Assembly (NCBI GenBank): GCA_003133205.1
Contig: PKWK01000392.1
Coordinates: forward strand, 1 to 43,191
Origin: Granulicella sp.
GTDB taxonomy: Bacteria > Acidobacteriota > Terriglobia > Terriglobales > Acidobacteriaceae
DNA: 43,191 nt
Direction: 5' to 3'
The notes beneath the pieces are model-generated. The model saw only the letters and a program-made list of their open reading frames with translations. It had not been told where the DNA came from and searched no databases. Positions 1 to 7,011 of this stretch are shown here, piece by piece. The stretch's first letter is position 1, and each line of letters starts with the position of its first letter. The position numbers and the translations under genes were made by a program.

Positions 1-2
1 TC

Positions 3-2630
3 AGGATGCCAGAATCAACGTCTGCCTACTATCTGCATGTACCGGTTCTCAGGAAGCTGTTTAACGAAATCTCTGACCCGGGGCCACTCAACGCCATCCA
101 GATTACCGAGATGCTAGACCTCGCAGGCGATACGCTTGCGCGTGTTGACCGCCCCGTCTTTTTCTCTAAGTTTTCTCAGGTTGACGCCGTTCAGTATTTC
201 TACGAACCCTTCCTCGACGCCTTCGATCCGCAGCTCCGTAAGGACCTGGGAGTCTGGTACACCCCGCGCGAGATCGTCCACTACATGGTTGAGAGGGTCG
301 ACCACCTGCTCCGCACCGAACTGAATCAGCCCTTGGGGCTCGCCTCTACAGATGTCTGCGTCCTCGACCCATGCTGCGGCACGGGAGCCTACCTTACCGC
401 CGTACTCGATCGCGTACATCGAACGTTGGTCGAAGAGGCTGGAGACGACGCGGCCCTCGTACCGGATCGTGTCCGCGCCGCAGCCTTGACCCGCATCTTC
501 GGCTTCGAGATTCTGCCTGCACCATTCGTCATCTCGCACCTTCAGATCGCCGCACAACTTTTGTCCTTGGGCGCACCCCTGAATGACTCCCAGCGAGCGG
601 GCGTCTTCCTCACCAACGCTCTCACCGGTTGGGTGCCGGAGCAGGAGCCGAAGAAGAGCATCTTCCCCGATCTCCAGAAGGAAAAGGAAGACGCCGAGGC
701 CGTCAAGCGACGACCCAGCATTCTCGTCATTATCGGGAATCCTCCCTATAACGGCTACCCGGGCATCGCAAAGGTTGATGAGGAGCGTGACCTCACCACA
801 GAGTATCGATACACAACTCCGGGCTTGCCCAAGTCAGAGGGGGCGGGGCTAAACGACCTTTATGTCCGCTTTTTCAGAATCGCGGAACGTCGGATTCTTC
901 GAAACGACGACGGTAAGGGGATCATGTCGTTCATCTCAAACTACTCGTGGCTGGACGGGTTTTCTCACCCCACCATGCGGTACCGGTTGCTGAATTCCTT
1001 CGACAACCTGTTCATCGACAACCTGAATGGCGACGCATATCGTACCGGCAAAGTTACACCTGATGGAAAGCCCGATCCTAGCGCCTTCTCCACTCCACGT
1101 AACAGGGTGGGGATTCAAGTGGGCACGGCTATAGCGACCCTCGTCCGGGGGGCATCAGCCACAGAGAACAATGGTCTGCACATTCGTAATCTTTGGGGAA
1201 CCGGAAAGCTAGAGCAACTCTTACATGAGAGCGAAGGAAGCGGTCCGGACAACTACGAGATGCTCATCCCAGAGCCGAAACTGGGAATCCCGTTCGCGAA
1301 GCTGAAGTACATTCCGCAATATCTGGATTGGCCCTTATACATCGAACTGTTTCCGCAGTCTTCGCCGGGGCTCACCACCAGCCGCGACCCGGTTGTTGTG
1401 GACATTGACCGCAGCGCACTGGAGAGTCGGATCAAACGCTATCTAGATCCGAACGTGAGCGACGCTGACATTACGGCAGAGTTGCCAGTAGCGATGAAAC
1501 GCACAAAGCGCTTCAACGCGCTTGAGACAAGGTCTCAGCTTCTCAAGAGGGGATTCCGTGCATGGCAGGTCCTCCCATATGCGTACCGCCCATTTGATGA
1601 GCGCTGGGTGTATTGGGAGTCGAAGTCGAAGCTACTCGACGAAAAGAGATTGAGCTACCTCAAGGATCTCGATTACGTTGCCCCTGCGCTCGTTCTGACC
1701 CAGCAGAGCCGGAAGACGTTTGATGGGCCGATGGTGATTTCCTCCGTCATGGACTTCAATGTTGCCGATGGCGCGGCGGCGGCCTTTCCCGAGTTCATCT
1801 TCTCTTCTTCACTGCTTGAGAAGAGCCCAAGAGTCCCCAACCTGTCGAAATCTGCCTGGGCCTATGTTGAGGCGACCGGCGTCACAGCCCAGGACCTTAT
1901 GCTCCATGGGTTGTCGGTCACGCACGCTCCCAGCTACCAGCATGAGAACAGCGGCGCACTGCTCCGCGACTTCCCCAGGATTCCCCTACCAGCATCTGGA
2001 CAGCTTCTGCTCGACTCAGCAAGCCTGGGCAGGAAGTTAGCCGACCTTCTCGATCCCAGGACGCCCTTCGTTTCACCGATCACATCCACCTTCCTTAGCC
2101 GCCTCACTCTCCCCATGGAAGGGATGGGGGACGGATCTCTCGCCCTGACCGCCGGATGGGGCTACCACCAGGACACAAAGGTGATGGCAGGCAACGGAAA
2201 AGCCGAAGCCCGCCCCTGGACTGAGACCGAACGCGAGCGGCTGGCAAGTCTCGCCGCCACCTACTCACTTACCCTGGCCCAGGCACTCACGTTGCTTGGC
2301 GATACCTGCCTCGACGTTTACCTAAATGGCGCTACCTTCTGGGCGGCTGTCCCGGCCAACGTTTGGGACTACACCCTCGGCGGGTACCAGGTCCTCAAGA
2401 AGTGGCTCTCTTACCGCGAGCTCCCGCTACTTGACCGCCCCCTCCGCTCCGATGAATCTGATTACTTCGCCCAGGTCGTCCGCCGCATCACCGCAATCCT
2501 GTTGCTCGGTCCGGCCCTTGATGCCAGCTACGAGGCCATACTGCCGACGGCCATCGGCCTTCCCCCTGGGACTCCCGCACACCCACCGGCTGCGGAGAAT
2601 CTCACGCTCAATCTGTATGCGAGCGACTGA
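3..2630 (+). CDS. Type ISP-like N6-adenine DNA methyltransferase with C-terminal specificity domain (5' partial)
   Basis: Predicted to methylate adenine at a specific DNA sequence, as the modification and specificity part of a restriction-modification or phage-defence system. Residues counted from the first ATG at 6 show a YTP element near 85, the SAM-binding motif DPCCGTGAY near 120 and the catalytic motif NPPY near 245. The C-terminal third, with QVLKKWLSYRE, resembles the type ISP (LlaBIII-like) specificity domain. No nuclease or helicase domain is visible. The frame is open to the left edge, and relatives usually carry about 100 or more residues before this point, so the gene is probably cut by the window and the ATG at 6 may be internal. 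It runs tail-to-tail into the small HTH gene with a 23-bp overlap. It could be a solitary methyltransferase or belong to a system lying to the left. The class is fairly sure; the system type is not. Confidence 0.82.
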   Translation, partial: RMPESTSAYYLHVPVLRKLFNEISDPGPLNAIQITEMLDLAGDTLARVDRPVFFSKFSQVDAVQYFYEPFLDAFDPQLRKDLGVWYTPREIVHYMVERVDHLLRTELNQPLGLASTDVCVLDPCCGTGAYLTAVLDRVHRTLVEEAGDDAALVPDRVRAAALTRIFGFEILPAPFVISHLQIAAQLLSLGAPLNDSQRAGVFLTNALTGWVPEQEPKKSIFPDLQKEKEDAEAVKRRPSILVIIGNPPYNGYPGIAKVDEERDLTTEYRYTTPGLPKSEGAGLNDLYVRFFRIAERRILRNDDGKGIMSFISNYSWLDGFSHPTMRYRLLNSFDNLFIDNLNGDAYRTGKVTPDGKPDPSAFSTPRNRVGIQVGTAIATLVRGASATENNGLHIRNLWGTGKLEQLLHESEGSGPDNYEMLIPEPKLGIPFAKLKYIPQYLDWPLYIELFPQSSPGLTTSRDPVVVDIDRSALESRIKRYLDPNVSDADITAELPVAMKRTKRFNALETRSQLLKRGFRAWQVLPYAYRPFDERWVYWESKSKLLDEKRLSYLKDLDYVAPALVLTQQSRKTFDGPMVISSVMDFNVADGAAAAFPEFIFSSSLLEKSPRVPNLSKSAWAYVEATGVTAQDLMLHGLSVTHAPSYQHENSGALLRDFPRIPLPASGQLLLDSASLGRKLADLLDPRTPFVSPITSTFLSRLTLPMEGMGDGSLALTAGWGYHQDTKVMAGNGKAEARPWTETERERLASLAATYSLTLAQALTLLGDTCLDVYLNGATFWAAVPANVWDYTLGGYQVLKKWLSYRELPLLDRPLRSDESDYFAQVVRRITAILLLGPALDASYEAILPTAIGLPPGTPAHPPAAENLTLNLYASD

Positions 2631-2868
2631 GCAGCTTCTGGTGCTGCTCTCCAGGCGTTCTCACGGTAGCCTTGACCGTTCCCCGGTCAATGATGTCGTC
2701 GATGGTTGACTGCCGGATGTTTACCCGGTTGCCGATCTTCACGTAATCGATTTGCCGACGAATGATCCAGCTTCGCATCCCGGCCAGGGACATGTTCAAC
2801 TGGGCCGCCGCGTCAACTAGGGTCACCAGCTTTCGTTCGGTGGTAGGGTGCGGTGATGCCTTTATCAT
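2608..2868 (-). CDS. Small helix-turn-helix (excisionase/MerR-like) DNA-binding protein
   Basis: An 86-residue protein. Its N-terminal half (LVTLVDAAAQLNMSLAGMRSWI, broken here as LVTLVDAAAQ and LNMSLAGMRSWI) is a winged-helix DNA-binding fold of the excisionase/MerR type, followed by a predicted wing around VKIGNRVNI. Such proteins act as excisionases or repressors of mobile elements. The ATG at 2868 overlaps the TGA of the upstream 62-residue gene in an ATGA arrangement, so translation is probably coupled. The tail is basic and may be disordered. It is the last gene of a leftward set alpA, unknown, HTH next to tRNA-Leu. The fold is reasonably clear; whether it is an excisionase or a regulator cannot be told. 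Confidence 0.7.
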   Translation of the reverse strand: MIKASPHPTTERKLVTLVDAAAQLNMSLAGMRSWIIRRQIDYVKIGNRVNIRQSTIDDIIDRGTVKATVRTPGEQHQKLLSRSHTD

Positions 2869-3053
2869 TGACGCCTCCGTCGACGGCGGGGGTCGGTGTG
2901 ACGGGTGCCGGGGCCGAAGAACAGCTTAGTAAACTCCAGGACCTGCTCGTCGGTCGGGTTATCGCCGTGCTCAAGCGCGAGGTTCATCGCGAGCTCGAAG
3001 CGTTCTTCGCTGGGGATGGCGGAGACCTTGTCGGTGAGTTTGGCGCTGTCCAT
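2865..3053 (-). CDS. Small protein of unknown function in the alpA operon
   Basis: A 62-residue protein that I do not recognise. The start at 3053 is chosen because a strong AAGGAGGT ribosome binding site lies directly upstream (revcomp of about 3059-3066); a longer reading from 3104 lacks such a site. The sequence is charged and probably helical in the middle (EERFELAMNLALEHGDNP) and ends in a run of arginines. It overlaps the end of the AlpA-like gene by 83 bp in another frame and the start of the HTH gene by 4 bp, so the three appear to form one compact transcription unit. The presence of a gene is supported by the binding site and coupling; no function is proposed. Confidence 0.6.
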   Translation of the reverse strand: MDSAKLTDKVSAIPSEERFELAMNLALEHGDNPTDEQVLEFTKLFFGPGTRHTDPRRRRRRQ

Positions 3054-3291
3054 CGGGGACCTCCTTGGTCTTGCGCTGAGCACCTGCATCACGTAGACGG
3101 ACACGCTGGGCAGCCCATTGCTGGACCTCCGACCGCACCCATGCTACCGTGCGTGGCCCGAGCTGAACTGGCTCCGGAAAGTTGCTTGTCTGCATCAGTG
3201 CATAAACGCTTGATTTTGCGAGACCAGTCATGGCCTGTACGGCGGGCAGGCGCATAAAGGTGATGTCGTCCACTTCTTCCGTTTGGGGCAT
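2971..3291 (-). CDS. AlpA-family phage/element regulatory protein
   Basis: AlpA-type proteins are small helix-turn-helix activators that control integrase or excisionase genes of cryptic phages and integrative elements. Residues 10-65 fit the family: FMRLPAVQAMTGLAKSSVYA is the helix-turn-helix, followed by FPEPVQLGPRTVAWVRSEV and QQWAAQR. AlpA proteins are usually about 65-75 residues. Here the frame continues for some 35 basic residues that overlap the next gene, so the C-terminal extension may be unselected sequence. The ATG at 3291 has GGAGGA five bases upstream. Two TGATCAC motifs lie 14-34 bp before the start and could be operators. The gene lies about 170 bp from the 3' end of tRNA-Leu, a common att position. 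Confidence 0.75.
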   Translation of the reverse strand: MPQTEEVDDITFMRLPAVQAMTGLAKSSVYALMQTSNFPEPVQLGPRTVAWVRSEVQQWAAQRVRLRDAGAQRKTKEVPDGQRQTHRQGLRHPQRRTLRARDEPRA

Positions 3292-3303
3292 GACTCCTCC
3301 GTC

Positions 3304-3325
3304 GTGATCACCGTAGCATGATCAC
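3304..3325. promoter_or_regulatory. Paired TGATCAC motifs upstream of alpA
   Basis: A perfect palindrome GTGATCAC (3304-3311) and a second TGATCAC (3319-3325), whose starts are 14 bp apart, lie just upstream of the AlpA start codon. Position and symmetry fit an operator for a small dimeric regulator such as AlpA itself or the HTH protein. No promoter could be defined with confidence. Confidence 0.35.
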
Positions 3326-3410
3326 CCGGTGCTGAAGTAGATTTATGTGCCTTTGGAGAAGAGAAGGGAACGCGGTTACTACATTTCGTACTACAGTAGC
3401 CAAAGAAGAA

Positions 3411-3432
3411 GGCCAACCAGATTCGGTTGGCC
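3411..3432 (-). terminator. Hairpin terminator downstream of tRNA-Leu
   Basis: An 8-bp perfect stem (GGCCAACC / GGTTGGCC) with a 6-base loop. On the minus strand it is followed by TTCTTCTTT. It lies 27 bp past the 3' end of tRNA-Leu and would end that transcript before the mobile-element genes. Confidence 0.6.
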
Positions 3433-3458
3433 GTCTCAAAACCATGATGCCTATTGGT

Positions 3459-3543
3459 TGGTGCGGAGGAGGGGACTTGAACCCCTATGCCTTGCGGCGC
3501 TAGCACCTCAAGCTAGTGCGTCTGCCAATTTCGCCACCTCCGC
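3459..3543 (-). tRNA. tRNA-Leu(GAG), CCA encoded
   Basis: An 85-nt class II tRNA. The acceptor stem GCGGAGG pairs with CCTCCGC, discriminator A is followed by encoded CCA, and there are a long variable arm and a T-arm GGGGTTCAAGTCCCC. The anticodon stem CTAGC/GCTAG encloses loop TTGAGGT, giving anticodon GAG. A possible -10 TATACT lies upstream (revcomp of 3597-3602). Its 3' end faces the alpA/methyltransferase block, the usual orientation for integration at a tRNA gene. Confidence 0.95.
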
Positions 3544-3637
3544 ATGGAGCCTGACACACGCCGAGTGCGGCAGGAGCGACCTGAAATCCGATGCTTAGTA
3601 TAGCATTCCCAGCCGCGCGGAAGTGAGTGTGTCCGCG

Positions 3638-3666
3638 TTGCATCGCACGGGCCGGTACCCTACACT
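3638..3666 (+). promoter_or_regulatory. Sigma-70 type promoter of tRNA-Val
   Basis: TTGCAT (3638-3643) and TACACT (3661-3666) are separated by exactly 17 bp, and the predicted transcription start is about 15 bp before the mature tRNA-Val 5' end. Confidence 0.6.
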
Positions 3667-3688
3667 GAAGGCTGTCCCGGGATATTAC

Positions 3689-3765
<77 letters not shown>

Positions 3766-3865
3766 CTTTCTTTTGCAGGTTATAGAGAGAAAGCTAAAGA
3801 CCTGTCGCTTCCATGCCCCTCAGGTAGAATGCCGCTTTGCATTGTTATGAGGAAATGGAAGTCCC

Positions 3866-5575
3866 ATGAAAAAGCTTGTTTTGTTTGCCCTTGCACTCGC
3901 CTCGCTCCACACCCAGACAAAAGCCCAGTCCAACGAGATTCCCCATCTTGAGAAGCGAGACAACCGCTTCGCCCTGATTGTCGATGGCAAGCCTTTCTTT
4001 TTGCTCGGCGGCCAGATCAACAACTCCAGCGCCTGGCCCGCGACGCTCTCCGCCGCCTGGAGCGCCGCCGAAGCGATGCACGCCAACACCGTTGAAGCAC
4101 CGGTCTATTGGGAGCAGATTGAGCCGACGAAAGGGGCATTCGACTTCAGTAACGTAGACCTCCTCGTCAACCAGGCCCGCGAGCACCACCTTCACCTTGT
4201 GCTGCTGTGGTTCGGCACCTGGAAGAACGGCCAGAACCACTACGTCCCTGAGTGGGTCAAGTCCGATCCCAAGACGTACCCGCGTGAGGAGAACGTCTAC
4301 GGCAAACTGCTCGATGTAATGTCGCCCAACTCCTCTGCCAACCTGGATGCTGATAAACATGCGTTCGCCGCCCTCATGCGGCACGTCAAATCAATCGACG
4401 GAACCGACCACACAGTCATCATGGTTCAGGTGGAGAATGAGTCCGGCTCGGTTGGCTCCATCCGCGATTTTTCTCCCGCTGCGCAGAAGTCCTTTGAGGC
4501 GGATGTCCCGGCGGACTTTGCTCGCTCGCTTCACCTCCGGCCGGGAAACTGGATGAAGGCGTTTGGCGCCGACGCGGACGAGAGCTTCACTGCCTACTCC
4601 ACCGCGCGATACATCAATGAGGTTGCGGCTGCGGGCAAGGCCGAGTATCCGCTCCCGATGTACTGCAACGTGTGGTTTGCGTATCCGGTGCACGCGCTGG
4701 AGAACCGCGACCGGCCGAACGCCGGCCAGGAATATCCCTCTGGCGGGCCGCAGCAGGCCAACATCCCGATCTGGAAGGCGGCCGCGCCGTCGATTGATAT
4801 TCTCGCGCCGGATTTCTACTCCGACGACTTCACTCTCTTCCGCAACATCGTCGCTACCTATCGCCGCGACGACAATCCGCTCTTCATTCCCGAGAGCCAG
4901 TTCGGAGTCAACTTCGGGCGGTACTTCTTTTATGCGCTGGGCAATGGCGCCATCGGCTTCTCGCCATTCGGCATCGACCGCTCCCTGCAGTCCACTCAGC
5001 CGGCTGACCAGGTGCCCGCGCAGGGTGCCGGTTTTAGCGGCTTGGGTGCGTCATCCGGACCAGCCGTCCGTCCGGTGAATCCCGCAGAAAACTACGCTCT
5101 GTTCCATGCTCCGGAGGAGCAGATCGCCCGGCTCAATCTCGAGGGCAAACTCTATACTGCGGTCGAAGAAAGAGGTGTCGCCCGCCAATCCATTCATCTG
5201 CCAACGGCCGACGCGGTAATTTCATTTGGCTTCCCTCAGCCCGATGGCGCCTACCCTCCCGGGACATCAACTTTCCAGGGCCGGGCCATGGTTGCACAGG
5301 TTGGTCCGCTCGAGTTCCTTGTTACCGGCTTCGACGCCAGCGTCAGTTTCACGCTCTCCGCCGCCGAACTTCAGAAGGAGCCCAACCAGCAAATCGAGAT
5401 TCTGCAGGCCGAAGAGGGCCAATATGTTGACGGCGTCTGGCGGGCCACCCGCATCCTGAACGGCGACCAGACCGATCGTGGGCTGAACTTCCGCAGCGCA
5501 AGTCCTCCGCTGGTCCGCATCCGTTTGCACAAGCTGCCCCTCTATGATCAATCCGTCCATCGCCACGCGCAGTAA
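3866..5575 (+). CDS. Secreted GH35-like (DUF5597) beta-galactosidase family protein
   Basis: Predicted to hydrolyse beta-galactosides or related glycosides outside the cytoplasm. A 569-residue protein with a Sec signal peptide (first ~21 residues ending TKAQ). The TIM barrel begins around FFLLGGQINNSSAW, which resembles the GH35/GH42 N-terminal strand. The probable acid/base is E192 in QVENES and the probable nucleophile is E343 in FIPESQF. The region from about 430 to the end resembles the DUF5597 beta-sandwich found in bacterial GanA-like enzymes. The ATG at 3866 follows GGAAATGGAAG. It is a single gene after tRNA-Val, convergent with the acyl-CoA dehydrogenase gene. The fold and clan are clear; substrate specificity is inferred. 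Confidence 0.82.
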   Translation: MKKLVLFALALASLHTQTKAQSNEIPHLEKRDNRFALIVDGKPFFLLGGQINNSSAWPATLSAAWSAAEAMHANTVEAPVYWEQIEPTKGAFDFSNVDLLVNQAREHHLHLVLLWFGTWKNGQNHYVPEWVKSDPKTYPREENVYGKLLDVMSPNSSANLDADKHAFAALMRHVKSIDGTDHTVIMVQVENESGSVGSIRDFSPAAQKSFEADVPADFARSLHLRPGNWMKAFGADADESFTAYSTARYINEVAAAGKAEYPLPMYCNVWFAYPVHALENRDRPNAGQEYPSGGPQQANIPIWKAAAPSIDILAPDFYSDDFTLFRNIVATYRRDDNPLFIPESQFGVNFGRYFFYALGNGAIGFSPFGIDRSLQSTQPADQVPAQGAGFSGLGASSGPAVRPVNPAENYALFHAPEEQIARLNLEGKLYTAVEERGVARQSIHLPTADAVISFGFPQPDGAYPPGTSTFQGRAMVAQVGPLEFLVTGFDASVSFTLSAAELQKEPNQQIEILQAEEGQYVDGVWRATRILNGDQTDRGLNFRSASPPLVRIRLHKLPLYDQSVHRHAQ

Positions 5576-5632
5576 GAGCGATGGAGGTCCCACGAGAGCA
5601 CGAGGAAGGATTTCCAGTGGCGGCGCTTACGA

Positions 5633-6826
5633 TCAAAACGCTGAGATGCCGGTGATGCTGTGCCCGATGATGAGCGTGTGAATGTCGTGGGTGCCTTCGT
5701 AGGTCTTGACGGACTCGAGATTCATCATGTGGCGCATGATGGGGTAGTCGTCGGAGATACCGTTGGCTCCGAGGATGTCGCGGGCCAGGCGTGCGCATTC
5801 CAGAGCCATCCAAACATTGTTCTTCTTCGCCATGGAGATGTGCTGGAAGCCTGCCTTGCCCTGATCTTTTAGCCGGCCCACTTGGAGTGCCAATAGCTGC
5901 GCCTTGGTGATTTCAGTAATCATCCATGTCAGCTTTTCCTGCACCAGTTGATGGCTGGCGATGGGCTGATTGCGGAACTGCTTTCGCTGTTTGGCATACT
6001 GCAAGGCGACGTCATAGCATGCCATTGCCGCTCCGATGGCTCCCCAGCTAATGCCGTAGCGAGCCTGGTTGAGGCACATCAGCGGAGACTTCAGCCCGTC
6101 GGACTTTGGCAGCACGTTCGCCGCCGGAATCCGTACCTCCTGCATGGAAAGTCCGGACGTGACGGACGCTCGAAGAGACCACTTGCCATGTACGTCTTGC
6201 ACGGAGAACCCGGGGCGGTCCGTTTCGACCAGAAAGCCGCGAATCCGCAGATCATCGGGAGCGACGCCGGGCTCTTCCACCTTGGCCCAGATCACGGCGA
6301 CATCCGCAAGGCTGCCCGACGTGATCCACATTTTTTCGCCGTTGAGAACGTAGTGGTCGCCGTCTTTGCGGGCGCGGGTTCGCATGCCGCCGGGATTGGA
6401 GCCGAAGTCGGGCTCGGTGAGGCCGAAGCAGCCCAGCTTTTCGCCTGTCGCCATCTTCGGCAACCAGAGAGATTTCTGTTCGTCTGAACCGAACTCATGG
6501 ATGGGATACATCACCAACGCGGACTGCACGCTGACGAAGCTGCGTATGCCGGAGTCTCCGCGTTCGAGCTCCTGGGTCAGGAGGCCGTATTCGACGTTGT
6601 TCATCCCGGCACAGCCGTAGCCGTCGAGGGTGGCTCCGTAGAAGCCCAGTTCGCCCATCGGTCGGACCAACTCCCGGGGGAAGCGGCCGTCGCGGGTGCA
6701 CTGCTCGATGATCGGGATCAGTTTGTCTTCAATGAAGGCGCGAGTATTCGCGCGGACGAGAAGTTCCTCCTCAGAGAGGAGCGAATCAAACTCGATGAAG
6801 TCGACGCCTTGAAACCTAAATGCCAT
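5633..6826 (-). CDS. gcdH: Glutaryl-CoA dehydrogenase (acyl-CoA dehydrogenase family)
   Basis: A flavoenzyme that oxidises and decarboxylates glutaryl-CoA to crotonyl-CoA in lysine, tryptophan or aromatic-acid breakdown, passing electrons to ETF. A 397-residue protein of normal family length. The segment GIRSFVSVQSALVM closely matches the glutaryl-CoA dehydrogenase signature, with R95 as the probable glutarate-binding arginine. CFGLTEPDFGS is the FAD/substrate loop, and E377 in TYEGTHDIH is the expected catalytic base. The ATG at 6826 is preferred; an in-frame GTG at 6835 would add three residues and neither has a strong ribosome binding site. It stands alone, divergent from the next gene. 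Assignment to this subfamily rather than a general acyl-CoA dehydrogenase is well supported by the motifs. Confidence 0.9.
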   Translation of the reverse strand: MAFRFQGVDFIEFDSLLSEEELLVRANTRAFIEDKLIPIIEQCTRDGRFPRELVRPMGELGFYGATLDGYGCAGMNNVEYGLLTQELERGDSGIRSFVSVQSALVMYPIHEFGSDEQKSLWLPKMATGEKLGCFGLTEPDFGSNPGGMRTRARKDGDHYVLNGEKMWITSGSLADVAVIWAKVEEPGVAPDDLRIRGFLVETDRPGFSVQDVHGKWSLRASVTSGLSMQEVRIPAANVLPKSDGLKSPLMCLNQARYGISWGAIGAAMACYDVALQYAKQRKQFRNQPIASHQLVQEKLTWMITEITKAQLLALQVGRLKDQGKAGFQHISMAKKNNVWMALECARLARDILGANGISDDYPIMRHMMNLESVKTYEGTHDIHTLIIGHSITGISAF

Positions 6827-7011
6827 AGCCCGCACATTCTAATCCATTGCTACCTTGTTCCCGGCCAGAATCGCGTCAGGCACAACGAATGACGGCGACG
6901 AACGAAGCACTCACGACAACTTCAGATGTTTCCGTTATGGTGGTGCACATCGCCAATTAGGGCCTCTGCGTGACGCGGCCGGCGAGGAATCGATCGTAAG
7001 AGGGAACTCAC

